Below are positions 12,474 to 23,479 of a stretch of 64,000 bases of DNA, one piece after another. The position numbers and the translations under genes are program-made. Location: the NCBI GenBank assembly GCA_964036295.1, contig OZ038471.1, positions 12,356,184-12,420,183 on the forward strand. Direction: 5' to 3'. How positions within the stretch are numbered: the stretch's first letter is position 1; each line of letters starts with the position of its first letter. This stretch comes from Plumapathes pennacea (lineage: Eukaryota; Cnidaria; Anthozoa; Antipatharia; Myriopathidae). Under the pieces are notes generated by a model. It ran no database searches. It had not been told where the DNA came from and saw nothing but the letters and a program-made list of their open reading frames with translations.

Positions 12474-13107
12474 GTAAGTATAATTCAGCTAGATTTTGGG
12501 TTGAAGCCTGTCTTTTACTACGATTTTCTATTAACTTCCTGTTATCTGGTTTTCTTGCTGCTGCTCGGAAAAACATGGAAGAGTTCTGAAGTCTCACAAC
12601 TAGTCATGTCGCTGTTTTCTCTTCAATGTGATTCTTTTAGAGTTTGTAACTTTGTAAAACATATAAATTAACAAAAGCACATTTTGATAAAGATGCTGAA
12701 TGACAAGAAAAAATATGCTGTTTTCCGGGTCAATAAAACCAGTCCGAAGAGTTTATGGTTAAGATGGAAAAGCATTCAGAAAACGATATTCAGCAATGTT
12801 TCGAAAATTTCTGCTACATATATGCCATTCGTATAGTGTTTTACTGCATATCACAACTACAAGGTTTGAAATACATATGTCTTATTGAACATTTTAGCGT
12901 GTAGTACGGTTGGATATTTTTACCAGTCTTGCAGTATTTTGGCGAGCTGCTTCGGCGAGTCAAAATTCAAACGATGAGTAAAAATATACACATATAAATA
13001 TACATATATATGTAAATTATTTTTAAATCGCGGTACGTTGTGTGACCAAAGTGACATGTTTTCCACGTGCAATATGTCAATCAAGTTTATTGCCGTGTGC
13101 AGTGTAA
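12474..13107. other. Intron sequence
   Basis: Part of the first intron; no element recognised. Confidence 0.5.
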
Positions 13108-13824
13108 AGCCGGTTACAAACGAGCAAGTTTTCTTTGACAAATTTTCCTTGACAAGTTTTATGTGTTCGTGAGTAAAGCAAACTGTGGCAATTTTTTCCT
13201 TGTCAAGTCTCCTTGTTCAAAAACTAGCATGCTAGTTTTTGAACAAGGAGACTTGTCAATGAAAAACTTGCCAAGTGGCAAAACTTGCTCGTGTATACGG
13301 CTTGGAAAGGAATATGTGGCAAGGACAGAGCTGCCAAACGCAATGCACAGCCGTGCGGAGTCAGCGGCATGAAACGCGGGCAGATTAGCGGGATTTACTA
13401 TGGCAGAGTTTGTTGCTTGCTTCAAAAGTTAGAGTTAAATGTATTAATTCTGAACTCTGACTGGATCTACTTTTGACTGGGAAAAGGGTAATTTTTAACT
13501 CAGGAGTGCGCTCGCTCGCTTTTTCGCTTGACATTTTGTCAACATTTCACGACAGGATGTATCGGCGTTCCAGTACGTTGTTTGTAGGGTCTCCCCTACA
13601 CAGAGAATGATGAGAATAATAAGAAAATCCGGTTGAGCGCATTTTTCGCCACAAAAGAAATCGTCAAGGAAAGGTCTGTTCGTTCGTTCACACGAGCAAA
13701 TAAAACCTGTCAAGGAAACACTTGTCAAAGAAAATTTGTGCTTCATACACACGAAAAAAAGAGCACATAAAACTTGTCAGAGAAAACTTGTCAAAAAGCA
13801 AAACTTGCTCGTGTGTAACCGGCT
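13108..13824. mobile_element. 717-bp MITE with 3-bp TAA target duplication (PIF/Harbinger-like)
   Basis: The termini AGCCGGTTACAAACGAGCAA and its complement at 13824 are imperfect inverted repeats that continue for about 65 bp with variants of CTTGACAAGTTTTATGTG. The element is flanked by TAA at 13105-13107 and TAA at 13825-13827. A 3-bp T-A-rich duplication is the habit of PIF/Harbinger elements. No transposase remains. A 52-bp perfect palindrome centred on GCATGC lies inside at 13204-13255. Confidence 0.8.
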
Positions 13825-15592
13825 TAAGCAAGCACGAATGTCGTACTTTCAGTACTTTTAGTACTTCTAGTTCTTGAGCCGAGAAACATTGGAGCTGAAA
13901 GAGGTAACATAGTTTGCGGGGAGATCACTTCGACAACTGCATCACATAATGTTGTCTTAAACAGAACAATTTGGACGAACGAGACGTGTCAACATTTTCA
14001 TTTTCGTCGAGTGCGATAAATCAACAAACAGCCACTTCTCCTCGTTTGTGAAGTATGAAGAGAACTTCTTCTTGTGAGCCGTAGTGGTTCAGTTCCCGTA
14101 CAAATTGTTTATCGATAGAAGTAATCATTGGCTGTTGCTGTAAGTCGTGGTAGATCTTGGACTGGATTAGTGCACGCTGAGGCAAATCCAACGGCTGCCG
14201 TGTTGAATGCCGACAAGATATCGTTTCGAGATTGAGCAGGATTCTTGAACTGCTCTCAGAATTACTGATCTGGTCGGAAACACTATGGCCTGATAACCAA
14301 ACTGTGATGTGCGATCTGACATTTTGTGGAACGGAAAATTAGTTTTATGCCTTTAATCCTCTCTGTAAAGGATAAGTGCAGCTTTCGCCTGAGCTCCGTT
14401 TACTGGGCAGAAACAGTACACAAATTAACCACCTTATGGAATATTTTGGCTATGCGCAACGGCACACAGCCGCTTTAATTAAGCAAATAATATCAGGAGT
14501 AACCTGATACAACCAATTTAGATTCAGCAATCTTTGGCCCAGTTAAAGGGGAGGGCAACAAACGCCAACATTATCACAAGAAAATAAGCTGCGAATCATG
14601 GACGGAACATGGGGAGGAGGTGGGGTTGAGCAAGTTGCATCCAACCTTGAAGACACCCTGAATGACCCACGTGCTATCCCCAGGTCTCTTCGCCATCGGC
14701 CAATCCCCAAAGGAATACATTGTGCAATCTAGCGTTACTATAATGAGACAGATCTAATTAAAGGCATAAAAATCCTATTTGCGGGCAAATATTCCCTATG
14801 TTGCGGCAGCTTCGGTTGTTTTTCTGACGAAGAAGCTGGTCTTCGTGCTCGATTTTGCACGACGGAAATTACGCCAGGTCAGTTTAAATTCTATGCTTCT
14901 TTCTTTGCTTAATGAACTCTGTAAGTGATGTAAGTACCAGCTGCGTACAAGGTGATTTATATACGAAAAGCGAAAGAAAGAATTAACGGCAGTGAATTAA
15001 GAAAACAGGTTTAACCTTAGCAACATCCAATACGGCTGTATATTTCGTACGTTACTATGGGGTTATTTCTACGGTACTATGCTGTATTTGTACGTCACTA
15101 AGGGAGTTGTATAATAAAAGAAAATATTTAATATTCTTCGCTTGGACTTGTGAAACATCCGACGGGTTTGTTTTGTACATTATGGCGGGCCGAGGGCCGT
15201 TATTTCTCGATACACACGACACTTTTGAAACAAGCTTGGAGCTTGGATGCTAAAGTCATGCTATGAAACAGCTGCCTTTTTACTCGGGTTGTCCCTTCTT
15301 CATTTGTTGTGTTGCCGTGTTTCGGAAACTAGAGAATTTAGCGAATAACACACACATAACAGAAAAACTTTGGCGTTTACATGAAAAGTCACCTGTAACT
15401 TAGGGCCCGGTCGCACTAGGAAGTTCAGTCGATAATAACTCAGCATCGAGAGCAATACGACGACTTCTTCAATGTTTGGTAGCAACTTGCTGACATATAT
15501 TTCTGGTGACAAGCGCTGTTTGCACTTTAAATGGTGCAAATGTCGATATTAATGTCGTCAAAGTTACGACTGCGACCGGATCCTTATTAAAT
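13825..15592. other. Intron sequence
   Basis: No gene or defined repeat seen; short frames without domains. Confidence 0.45.
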
Positions 15593-15686
15593 GAGCATGC
15601 ACTCATAATTTTTCAAAGGCCACAAATTGTATTCGTGCGGCGCCCGTGCAATTTTGTGGCCTTTGAAAAATTTACTCGTGCTCATA
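15593..15686. repeat. Short inverted repeat (hairpin)
   Basis: GCATGCACTCATAATTTTTC plus AAAGGCCACAAATTG on the left pairs with CAATTTTGTGGCCTTTGAAAAATT..CTCGTGCTCAT on the right, around a GC-rich loop. Probably a small MITE; no clear flanking duplication. Confidence 0.6.
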
Positions 15687-15864
15687 TATTCCAAATTGCA
15701 TTCGAAATCGTGTGATTACCTGTACTAACTTCTGATTGTAAATATTTTTCCTGAGAGAGATCGTGATCCGGCACAGAACAGGAGTGCATTAATCAACCCG
15801 CAAATATGTGAAGTTGGATAATTTAAATTATTTCGAACTGAAAGCGCTACTACCGTGCCCATTA

Positions 15865-16139
15865 AGGGCCATGGGAGAATATATTTTTTAATCGCGACTT
15901 CGAACTTGCGATTCGCGACTTTAAACTAGCGATCGCGACTTTAAGCTGGCGATTCGTTACTTTAAACTCGCGATCGCGACTTTGAACTAGCGATTCGCTA
16001 CTTTAAACCAGCGATCGCCACTTTGAACTCGAGAGTTAACGAAGTAGCTAATCATCAGGTTAAATTCGCGATCGCTAGTTTAAAGTCGCGAATCGCAAGT
16101 TCGAAGTCGCGATTAAAAAATATATTCTCCCATGGCCCT
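15865..16139. mobile_element. 275-bp MITE with TTA target duplication and internal GCGATCGC repeats
   Basis: The terminal inverted repeats begin AGGGCCATGGGAGAATATAT and are nearly perfect over about 70 bp. TTA flanks both ends (15862-15864 and 16140-16142). The target itself was the palindrome GTGCCCATTATGGGCAC. The interior is a tandem of GCGATTCGCGACTTTAAACT-like units; the octamer GCGATCGC occurs four times. Confidence 0.9.
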
Positions 16140-16624
16140 TTATGGGCACCGTACGCTGCCGCTGTTTGAGACACATCGAATTCTAATTTTATATTGAAGA
16201 GTTTACTTGATCGGGCAAGGAGTTATCGGTATTGTAATGCGAAATAAAATAATTTCAATCGTTAGAGAGGATGGAAGTTAGCAGTGGATATGCAGCCTAC
16301 CGTATTACCTATGGCGCGGTTTCTTTTTTTTTTTCTTCCTTGTTTTTGTATGGAAGCAAAAAGCTCTGTGTATTTATTTTTCTCTAGTTAATTCCCCGAA
16401 TAATGCTTTCTGCGTTTATATTAGTTTCAGTTGAGAATTACGCTTAGATTAATGAGGGTGTTGATGCAGAAAAGTTAGCCGTCTGTTACCAGATTAAATT
16501 CATTGGATTTTGTTTTATATAGGAAAGGAATACTGTAGGTTTTTTAAAAAAGCAAAAGTTGACTTTAAAGTCAACGAAAACGCGCTATCGATAAAATTCT
16601 AATGGTATTTTCGTCTGTCAACAG

Positions 16625-16906
16625 TCAGCCTGAAGGTCGTGGCCGAACCTAGGAAGGCAACGCTGTTTGTGATACAACCTAAGGATCCTCGTTGGGCAGC
16701 CTACATCATCGAGCTCGTCAATCGCAGAACCGCGAAGACGCTTCCTTTGAAAGACAATTTCTTTGTTGTACAGAAAGAAGTTAACGTCACTGAAAAAATC
16801 CTCCCTCTTCTTGATCCTGGTACGTCGTACAGTGTTCGTGTCAAACTTGTGCAGAACCCTCAGGAACCTGAGAAATGGATCGATGAAGCTTCATTCAAGA
16901 CACCTG
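16625..16906 (+). CDS. Exon: fibronectin type III domain (FN3a, copy 1)
   Basis: The acceptor TTTTCGTCTGTCAACAG precedes TC|AGC CTG AAG GTC; the donor is CACCTG|GTGAGC; phase 1 at both ends, 282 bp. The product SLKVVAEPRKATLFVIQP...AAYIIELVNRRT...LPLLDPGTSYSVRVKL...EKWIDEASFKTP has the FN3 plan: strand B ..ATLFVI, strand C YIIEL, the L-DPGTSYSVRV tyrosine corner, and a final strand. The usual strand-B tryptophan is replaced, as in its paralogue. It is a close paralogue of the exon at 54051-54323. FN3 domains act as extracellular spacers or ligand-binding modules. Confidence 0.85.
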
Positions 16907-17589
16907 GTGAGCACGCAATTTTCTTTTTGTCTGTTAATTTATATATCCTCAGGGTACAGTTCAGATTGTTACACCCTGTTAGAAACAGGAGTTATACCAT
17001 ATTAACATCCTTTTTTTTTGTGAATCGTCGTCTCGTTCATCCTCAAATTGAGTAGCTGTCATGTGCGCGTAGACGCGCGCGCGTTAACGCGTGTACGCCG
17101 ATGTGTGCGCCAGATTGTTGCGTCAATTCGACTACCGCGCGTTATTAGTTATCTTCTTCTGACCGCTGCTAGAAGAAAAAACAAATAAACAAAAAAGGAA
17201 AAAGAAAAAGAAGTTTAGTGCCTGTATAATCATCTTTAAATTTCTTGGCTTGGAAGCTTGAGAATCGTCGTGGGTCCCTCTGGCAATCAAATGGAAAACT
17301 GTGCTTCGATCTCAAAAACTTGGAAATTGTCGAGAAAAAAAATGGAGAGAATTTTTTGTACATATAAAAGTTGATCTAAAAAAATTGAAATAAAATATCT
17401 AGTGATTTGCAGACATAGTTGCAATTTTAAGCAGAAGTGCGTGTACACTTCAATTTAAGACCCAAGTCAGAAGGCAGCGGGGTATTTTACTTGCTTTTTT
17501 GAAACACAAGTATGCCTTGTAGAAGTCTGAAATGTTTGAAAAACTAACAAGACGATTTTAATCAACGAATATATGACGTGCTAACATTC
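16907..17589. other. Intron, homologous to the intron after 54323
   Basis: This region (including GTGTACGCCGATGTGTGCGC near 17090 and the A-rich run near 17170-17400) matches 54324-54471 plus 56313-56880. It shows that the FN3a exon was duplicated together with its flanking intron. Confidence 0.75.
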
Positions 17590-17842
17590 TACCACCTTTT
17601 CGCTGTAACAGTTCAAGCTACATAACTCCCATGTATTCTCGTGTCTCTGTCACCATTCAAGCTATATAACTGCATTGACTTCTTGTTTCTCTGAAACCAG
17701 TCAAGCTATATAACTCCACGATATTCTTGTTTCTCTGTCACCATTCAAGTTATACAACTCTATCGTATTCTAGTTTCTCTGTCGCCAGTTATGCTATATA
17801 ACTTCAACGTATTATTGTATCTCTGTCAACAGTCAAGCCATA
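17590..17842. repeat. 44-bp minisatellite, array 1 (about 6 units)
   Basis: Units follow TTTCTCTGTCACCAGTCAAG then CTATATAACTCCAATGTATTCTCG. Each unit contains a copy of the FN3b splice acceptor (CTCTGTCACCAG) and exon start. Here the array is not followed by an FN3 exon but ends abruptly at CCATACTAGAAATACGACAT (17839-17858), which resembles the 3' terminus of the Helitron family in this window. Confidence 0.8.
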
Positions 17843-17859
17843 CTAGAAATACGACATTC

Positions 17860-18917
17860 GCAGAGGCCCCACGCCCAAGTAATCGATTTTGTATGACACT
17901 GCTAGAGCTCTCATCTACTGTATGCTTTCACCACACATCTAAATATTATATAATGTAATAAAGGTGGATGACACTATGTTTAGCATTTACATGATATTGG
18001 CATGTGTCCCATTCCGGGGAGTACTCATCATAATTTTGGATCTTACTTACTATACCCTATTTCAGACCAAAAAGGCAAAACCTATACCTTATTTCAGACT
18101 AAAAATGTTTGAAAACAATACCCTTTGGGGCAGCACATACCTATATGGCATGGTACTCACCCCCCCCCCCCCCCCCCTGGGGTCCCACTGCTGTTTGAAG
18201 AGTACAGTAATCTTATTATATAATATGTAGGGTGGTCTTGAAAGAAGGAAGTTGTCACAATATTATTCATCATGCCATGTCCATTTCACAGTAATAATTA
18301 CTGTGAAATGGACATGGCATGATGAATATTAAATATAATGAATTATTTATTTTGTCAATAAATTATTCAATAAATTATTTAATTTGTCTCATAAGAAAGT
18401 ATACAGAGTCAATCTTTGCACTACATTATTGGTAAAATACTGTATATTAAATACTTCTCAAGTACCTGTAGGTTACATTATACTTCTGAGAAGTTCTCAA
18501 TTGTTGCATGTGTTGCCTAGTACATGTACAAACACACAAAATCCCATGCCAGAGAAATATAGCCCTAACCCTATACTCTCTTGTGAGTGAAAATGAAAAA
18601 GTGCACTATAAATATTCAATAATTTTATAGAATATTTGACAAATGAGAGTCAGGTTCGCACATTATACACAACTGTAAGATTCTGTGAGACATGAGAGGA
18701 ACATCAGTTTAGTACTGTATTGACATTCTTATCTTAAAAAAGTTTCATTTCCCATGTCATAAAACTAACTCTTCCTAATCACAGAAAGATACTTTCTCCA
18801 GTTGGACTTAATGAACTTCATGTTTGTCTTGATATTTAGGGACCTCTGAAAAACAAAACAAGCATCAAAGTCTATAATTTGGTGGGGAAACAGATTGTGT
18901 TGGGGTCACAGTTTAGA
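17860..18917. other. Intron sequence with poly(C) and a small palindrome
   Basis: No coding signal. It contains C(18) at 18160-18177 and a 66-bp palindrome at 18264-18329. Confidence 0.5.
18264..18329. repeat. Perfect 66-bp palindrome
   Basis: TATTCATCATGCCATGTCCA plus TTTCACAGTAAT is followed directly by its reverse complement, with a one-base centre. Confidence 0.9.
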
Positions 18918-18918
18918 C

Positions 18919-19923
18919 AATAATAATATAGATGCAAAAAATAGTCTATTCTGATTGGCTGAGAACAGGTTTGTTATATTTAAATTAGTGTGCAAGTGTG
19001 CAAAAAAGGTTAATCAGATGTGCAAAAGTAGTTAATCAGAGTTAATTGCACAGATTAACTGATTTTGCACACTTCGTTGCCATGACAATCACGCAAGCTC
19101 AACTTTTGCATCGAGAAAAATGGTGGCCAAGAGCGAGAGATTCCCAAAACATAAACAAAGCATCCGTAAAAGTTTAAACTGGGAAATCCAAACGCACGAA
19201 ATCAACTCTAAAACATGGACGAAAATGTCGGTCAGAAATTCGCGGAGGAGCCGGCGGAATTATCGACAAATGAAAGTGGAAATCTACAAGCCCGAAGTCA
19301 AGTTATGTTCGGAGATCAGCAAAGTGCCAAGCCATCCGCAGCGGGGATAGTCTGAAACTTCAAGAGATCATCGACAGGTCGTGATAAGTAAACTTTGTAA
19401 GTTGATTTCTCTAGTTTCGATCCAGTTTCTTCTGGTGAAAAGCTTGTTTATGAAAGTTTAGCGGCTCAATTTGTTCGTGAGTGTGTCGATCGGCTTTGCA
19501 GAACTTTATGACTGAAGCTTGAAGGCTTCACGATACGATAGCTATGTTTTCACTGAGCAGCAGCTTCAACGGTTTTCTTAATTTTCGCTAAGTAAATACA
19601 ACTATATAGACTTGCCGTAGCTCAGGTTTCTCTTCCTTTCGGAGATTGTCGGCAGCCACTTATACTGTTTCAGCGGTTCTGCTGTTCGGTAACTTTCATC
19701 CATAATGTGTTCCATAGAAAAGCTCAGGGTAAACTCAGTATTTCATTCAAGGCTATTTAAGACAGTGTTCCTTGTTGAATTGAGTTTTGCATTACGCAAA
19801 TTTCCACAGCGTGAATTTTCAGCTTCCAATAAAAAGTCGCGCGTTTGACATTGATTGACTGTTGGGTTTGCTTTGGAATGGCTTCCTTCACCTTGCTTAT
19901 TTTTGCATCTATATTATTAACTA
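18919..19923. mobile_element. About 1-kb TIR element, non-autonomous
   Basis: Ends are TAATAATATAGATGCAAAAA on the left and its complement TTTTTGCATCTATATTATTA on the right. Inside, an ATG at 19214 opens a short frame (MDENVGQKFAEEPAELSTNE) that stops after about 45 codons, which looks like the N-terminal remnant of a transposon-encoded protein that I cannot name. A GATTAACT/AGTTAATC hairpin lies at 19010-19070. Confidence 0.55.
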
Positions 19924-20044
19924 GTAATCATTGGTGTGCTCATTCAGTTAACGATTAATAGTGCTCGTAATGTTTGAAAATTCCACAAATAACACTCGTC
20001 CTGCGGACTCTATTAATCGTTAATTGAACTCGCACACCAATGAT
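19924..20044. repeat. Small palindromic MITE, right end split by the 7-kb transposon
   Basis: TAATCATTGGTGTGC..CATT..GTTAACGATTAATAG on the left pairs with CTATTAATCGTTAATTGAAC..GCACACCAATGAT on the right. The final TTA of the right end is found only after 27127, so the large transposon inserted into this end. Confidence 0.65.
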
Positions 20045-21217
20045 TATGGAACGCCAACACTGTCTTAAGTTACTTTACTCTATTATGTGTGGTACTTATC
20101 TCATATGTGGTACATAAATCGTTTTATTATATGGCACTATACTACGCACGCTACGATTGGTTAATTTACCGGTCCATACTTTCCTGTACGGACCGCAAAT
20201 TGATTTTACGCACGTTCTGATTGGTCAATTTTACCGGTCCATAACTTACTGTACGGACCGCAAAATCAGTTTTCACCTGTGGATCGCAAATGATTACTCG
20301 AAAAGTTGCTAAACGTTTGTCATAAAAGGCCCACCAATGGGAAGTTCTGGATACTCACTGTTAAGTTATGATGATCGGGGAAAGCTCACAATCTTGGAAA
20401 ATGACCGTTACGAAGAAGGAAAACATCCTAGGAAAAAATTGCTTGCGACCTCAGCCGTCATTGACAACAAGTGCTGCAGAGTATGGAGGATTGTTTCACC
20501 CTTGTGTTAAAATTTGCGCACTTGCCAGGAAAAAAGTGGAAAGCGAACATTCACAGTGAACAGTTATGACTAAAACCGTGCAAGAATCAAGTTTTGCAGA
20601 CATGTTTGCTCGTCATGGCGCACTGAGGACTGTAAATATATTTTTCACAATGCACGAGAACTCTGTATTTCGAAATCATTGACTGGGACAAAAACGCCGT
20701 GGTGATTTGAGGACAAAAAAAGCTCGGTCCATAACTTACTGTACGGACCGCGCGCTCGGTTAATAAGATCTGTATATGTGGTGCCTTCTTCATTATATGC
20801 GGTACCTTTTTCATTATATGTGGTGCCTTCTTCATTATATGCGGTACCTTTTTCATTATATGCGGTGCATACTTCATTAGATATGGTGCCTTCTTCATTA
20901 TATGCGGTGCATACTTCGTTTATGCGGTACGTACTTCATTATATGCCGTGCCTATTTCATTATATGCGGTGAATACTACGTTGTATGCGGTACCTACTTC
21001 ATTATATGCGGTGCCTATTTCATTATATGCGGTGCTTTCTTCGTTATGATGACCTACTTCATTATATGCGGTGCATACTTCGTTATGTGCGGTGCCTATT
21101 TCATTATATGCGGTGCCTTCTTCATTATGATGAGGTGCTGAGGCCTCAGGGGTCTGGGTAAGAGCTGAATATGTCCCAGAATGCAATGTGCGCACATTTT
21201 CTCCCGCCATTTTGTAC
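20045..21217. repeat. Left terminal inverted repeat with 21-bp subterminal array
   Basis: Pairs with 26609-27127. The outer part is 20045-20122, the inner part 20770-21217, separated by the insertion at 20123-20769. The stretch 20776-21130 is about 17 units of a 21-bp repeat (TATGCGGTGC then CTATTTCATTA, with variants). Arrays like this are often transposase binding sites; that role is inference. Confidence 0.9.
20123..20769. mobile_element. Nested 0.65-kb element with GGTCC hairpins, copy 1
   Basis: Begins TTTATTATATGGCACTATAC and ends TTAATAAGAT. It is absent from the right inverted repeat, which reads straight through. It contains repeated hairpins of the form CGGTCC...GTACGGACCG (near 20180, 20235 and 20725). 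A longer copy lies at 57211-58231; this copy lacks about 370 bp near its right end. The frame 20368-20559 (63 codons, MMIGESSQSWKMTVTKKENI) is also open in the other copy. Confidence 0.8.
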
Positions 21218-21233
21218 TGCAGTCGATGCTATC

Positions 21234-21423
21234 ATGGAATTTATTTTAAATCCGTTAAACTTGGGCACTCTTATAGAAAGGTTTAAGGAAGAAAGGGTTG
21301 ACTCGCAAGTGGTTTTGTCGATGTCCAAAACCGCCTTGGCAGGACTTGGCGTGTCTACGATGGGAGACCGCATACGCCTCAGAAATTTGTGCGGTAAATT
21401 CGCAGAAAAGAACCAAGCCCAAG
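21234..21423 (+). pseudogene. Transposon-borne SAM/HECT gene: first exon, SAM-like domain
   Basis: The ATG at 21234, just inside the left inverted repeat, opens MEFILNPLNLGTLIERFKEE, then RVDSQVVLSMSKTALAGLGV and STMGDRIRLRNLCGKF. The pattern (helix, FKEE.VD, LL..M....L..LG....G.R..L) is that of a SAM-type helical domain, usually a protein-interaction module. A GTGAGA donor follows at 21424, but the frame stays open to 21728, so the exon end is uncertain. It belongs with the exons to 24853. Confidence 0.65.
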
Positions 21424-21646
21424 GTGAGAACGCCGAGAACCGTGATCTGTCTGGTTTGGCATCAACAGTAAGGCAAGAGAGAAGTCTTCTGTTTGAACCG
21501 AGTGGAAGCTCGCAAAGAGGCACCAGTACTGGAAGAGGTAGAGGAAGAAAACAAAGAACTCGTGTCCGCAACGGACATGGACGGTTCAGTTTGTGTGTCT
21601 TTCATCTCGCCATGCCACCAAAACCCCGTCCTCAGTGGAAAAGCAG

Positions 21647-22663
21647 ATTTTGCACTTGGCAGGACTTGGGTCCAAGAAGATCAAGCTCTTGGTGGAAGAC
21701 AAAGAGGAAAATGTTTTCGCCAAATTAACGAGTGATACCAAGGACGAAAACGGTGACACATCTGGCTTCCCCCAACTCCGTACTTGTGGTGGTTTTGAGA
21801 TGTTGCAGTGTTTGTAAAATTGTAGGGACTTGTCTGTCATTCAAAGTTCATGGTCTGCAAGAGATCTTAAGTCAACTGTGGGTGGGCAAGCCAAAATTTA
21901 TCTGAGGCCTATTCAGAGGAATCTGAGTGCCAGGTCTTTGGCACCAAAAAGTAGTGGGTCTCTACCGAAAGAAAATTGTCGATGGTGCCTGAAGGAAATT
22001 CTCATCCGTGACCTCAGGAAACATGCATTGGAGTGTACTGAAACTATTTTTGATGACAGTGATAACAGTGAAACAGGGCTTCCTCCCTTTGTCAGTGGAA
22101 GCCTGGGTACGAGCAGTGCAGTCCCACAATCTGTTTCTAATCAAGGAAATTTAAGTTATACTGCAAACCATCAGTCTTCCTCACTTGGCGACATGGTAAC
22201 CATAACCCAAGAGCCTCGTGTCAATCATGACCAGCAGCCTCCGTTGCGGCAAAACATGTCAGTTGGCACTCAGCAGCAGCCTCCAAGAGCTTCTATGATG
22301 GGAGACATGGAGCCTACAGTCCCTTTGGTGAGAAACATGGACCCTACAGCCCCTCTGGTTGGTAACCTGGAGCCAACAGTCCAAGAGTCACTCACAAATG
22401 AGGTCACAAGCAGTGTGGCAGATATCGTGGAGCAAGTTTCCATGAAATGTGCAAACAGTGGCAATCCAGTTCAAATTCTTCAATGTTTGCAGGAGTCTAT
22501 TGTCACTGGGAGAGCACTGGATGTTGAAAGTGTGTCTCAGATTTCAGAGGGAGACACAAATTTCATACTTGTGGACAGACACAATCTCTTGGAAACAGCT
22601 CTTGATGAGATTAGCCTGATCACAAATCCTCGCCCAACTCTACAAGTGCAGTTCTATGGAGAG
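21647..22663 (+). pseudogene. SAM/HECT gene: large middle exon
   Basis: After the AG at 21646 one frame runs ILHLAGLGSKKIKLLVEDKE ... FPQLRTCGGFEMLQC, meets an in-frame TAA at 21815-21817, and then continues without a shift (CRDLSVIQSSWSARDLK ... YLRPIQRNLS). A C-x2-C...H-x3-C cluster (CRWCLKEILIRDLRKHALEC) at about 21980-22036 looks like a small zinc-binding motif. A Ser/Gln/Pro-rich low-complexity region follows, with a repeated MxPTxPLVxN motif. The exon closes with PRPTLQVQFYGE, the start of the HECT fold, at GTAATT. The TAA is a nonsense mutation or marks an unseen intron. Confidence 0.65.
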
Positions 22664-23042
22664 GTAATTAATGTTTATTCTACCATACATTGTTCATTGT
22701 TCACTGTACATTGTTCCCTTTTTTCAACTTTTTCTCCTATTGTTTCATCATAATATATAGACTGTAAAAGACCAGCACCCAAATTACAGCAGTCTCTATG
22801 TAATATGAATCTCCATCATCTTACCACAGTCTGTCTCTAGATGTAATATACAAATTTTCAACTATTTTTAGTATCACTACACTTCCCTTTATCATTAAGA
22901 GAGATGACCATGGTAATGAAGTTCATAAATAAAAAACATTCTGACAGCTAGGTCATAAGAATTGAATGGTCAGAAAAAGGTCACTTTGGTGTTTGAGGTC
23001 ATAAATGCACATACCTCATTTGAACATGCATTTCTTTCCCAG

Positions 23043-23167
23043 GGAGCTTGGTGGGCTAAGGAAGGAGTTCTTCCATCTCGTACTACACGAAATAAGGGAG
23101 AAGTAGTTTGATTTTGGCCTACGACAAGACTTTGCAAACCAATATGACACTGTTGGAATGATAATGG
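23043..23167 (+). pseudogene. SAM/HECT gene: HECT N-lobe exon, copy A, with TAG
   Basis: Reads ELGGLRKEFFHLVLHEIREK, then TAG, then FDFGLRQDFANQYDTVGMIM. This is the N-lobe signature (GGxRKEFF) of a HECT E3 ligase; the stop stands where a Tyr codon would be expected. Donor GTAAGT, phase 1. Together with its intron it is duplicated in tandem (copy B at 23274). Confidence 0.75.
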
Positions 23168-23273
23168 GTAAGTTGATGTATGCTTAATTTAGAATATATC
23201 TTTGAGTGTTTATCTCAAAGATAACTTTCATATCTCCACACGCTCATATGTCTTTTCCCGAAGACCTTGGTGG

Positions 23274-23386
23274 GCCAAGGAAGGAGTTCTTCCATCTCAT
23301 ACTACACGAAATAAGGGAGAAGTAGTTTGATTTTGGCCTACGACAAGACTTTGCAAACCAATATGACACTGTTGGAGTGATAATGG
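23274..23386 (+). pseudogene. SAM/HECT gene: HECT N-lobe exon, copy B, same TAG
   Basis: Reads LGGPRKEFFHLILHEIREK, TAG, FDFGLRQDFANQYDTVGVIM. It lies 219 bp from copy A and the following intron is also repeated, so the unit is exon plus intron. Because both copies share the TAG, the stop arose before the duplication. Donor GTAAGT, phase 1. Confidence 0.75.
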
Positions 23387-23479
23387 GTAAGTTGATGTAT
23401 GCTTAATTTAGAATATATCTTTGAGTGTTTATCTCAAAGATAACTTTCATATCTCCACAAGCTCATGTGTTATTCTATA

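Noticed and set aside
15865..16139. GCGATCGC words as a sign of cyanobacterial DNA
   Set aside because: The octamer is confined to one MITE with inverted ends and TTA duplications; the surroundings are animal introns.
20776..21130. CRISPR-like array
   Set aside because: The units are contiguous 21-mers without unique spacers, in a eukaryotic transposon end.
20587..21210. Open frames of repeating AYNEVGT or IICGAYF residues (also 26611-27102)
   Set aside because: They come from the 21-bp subterminal repeats of the transposon; 21 bp is seven codons, so frames stay open by chance.
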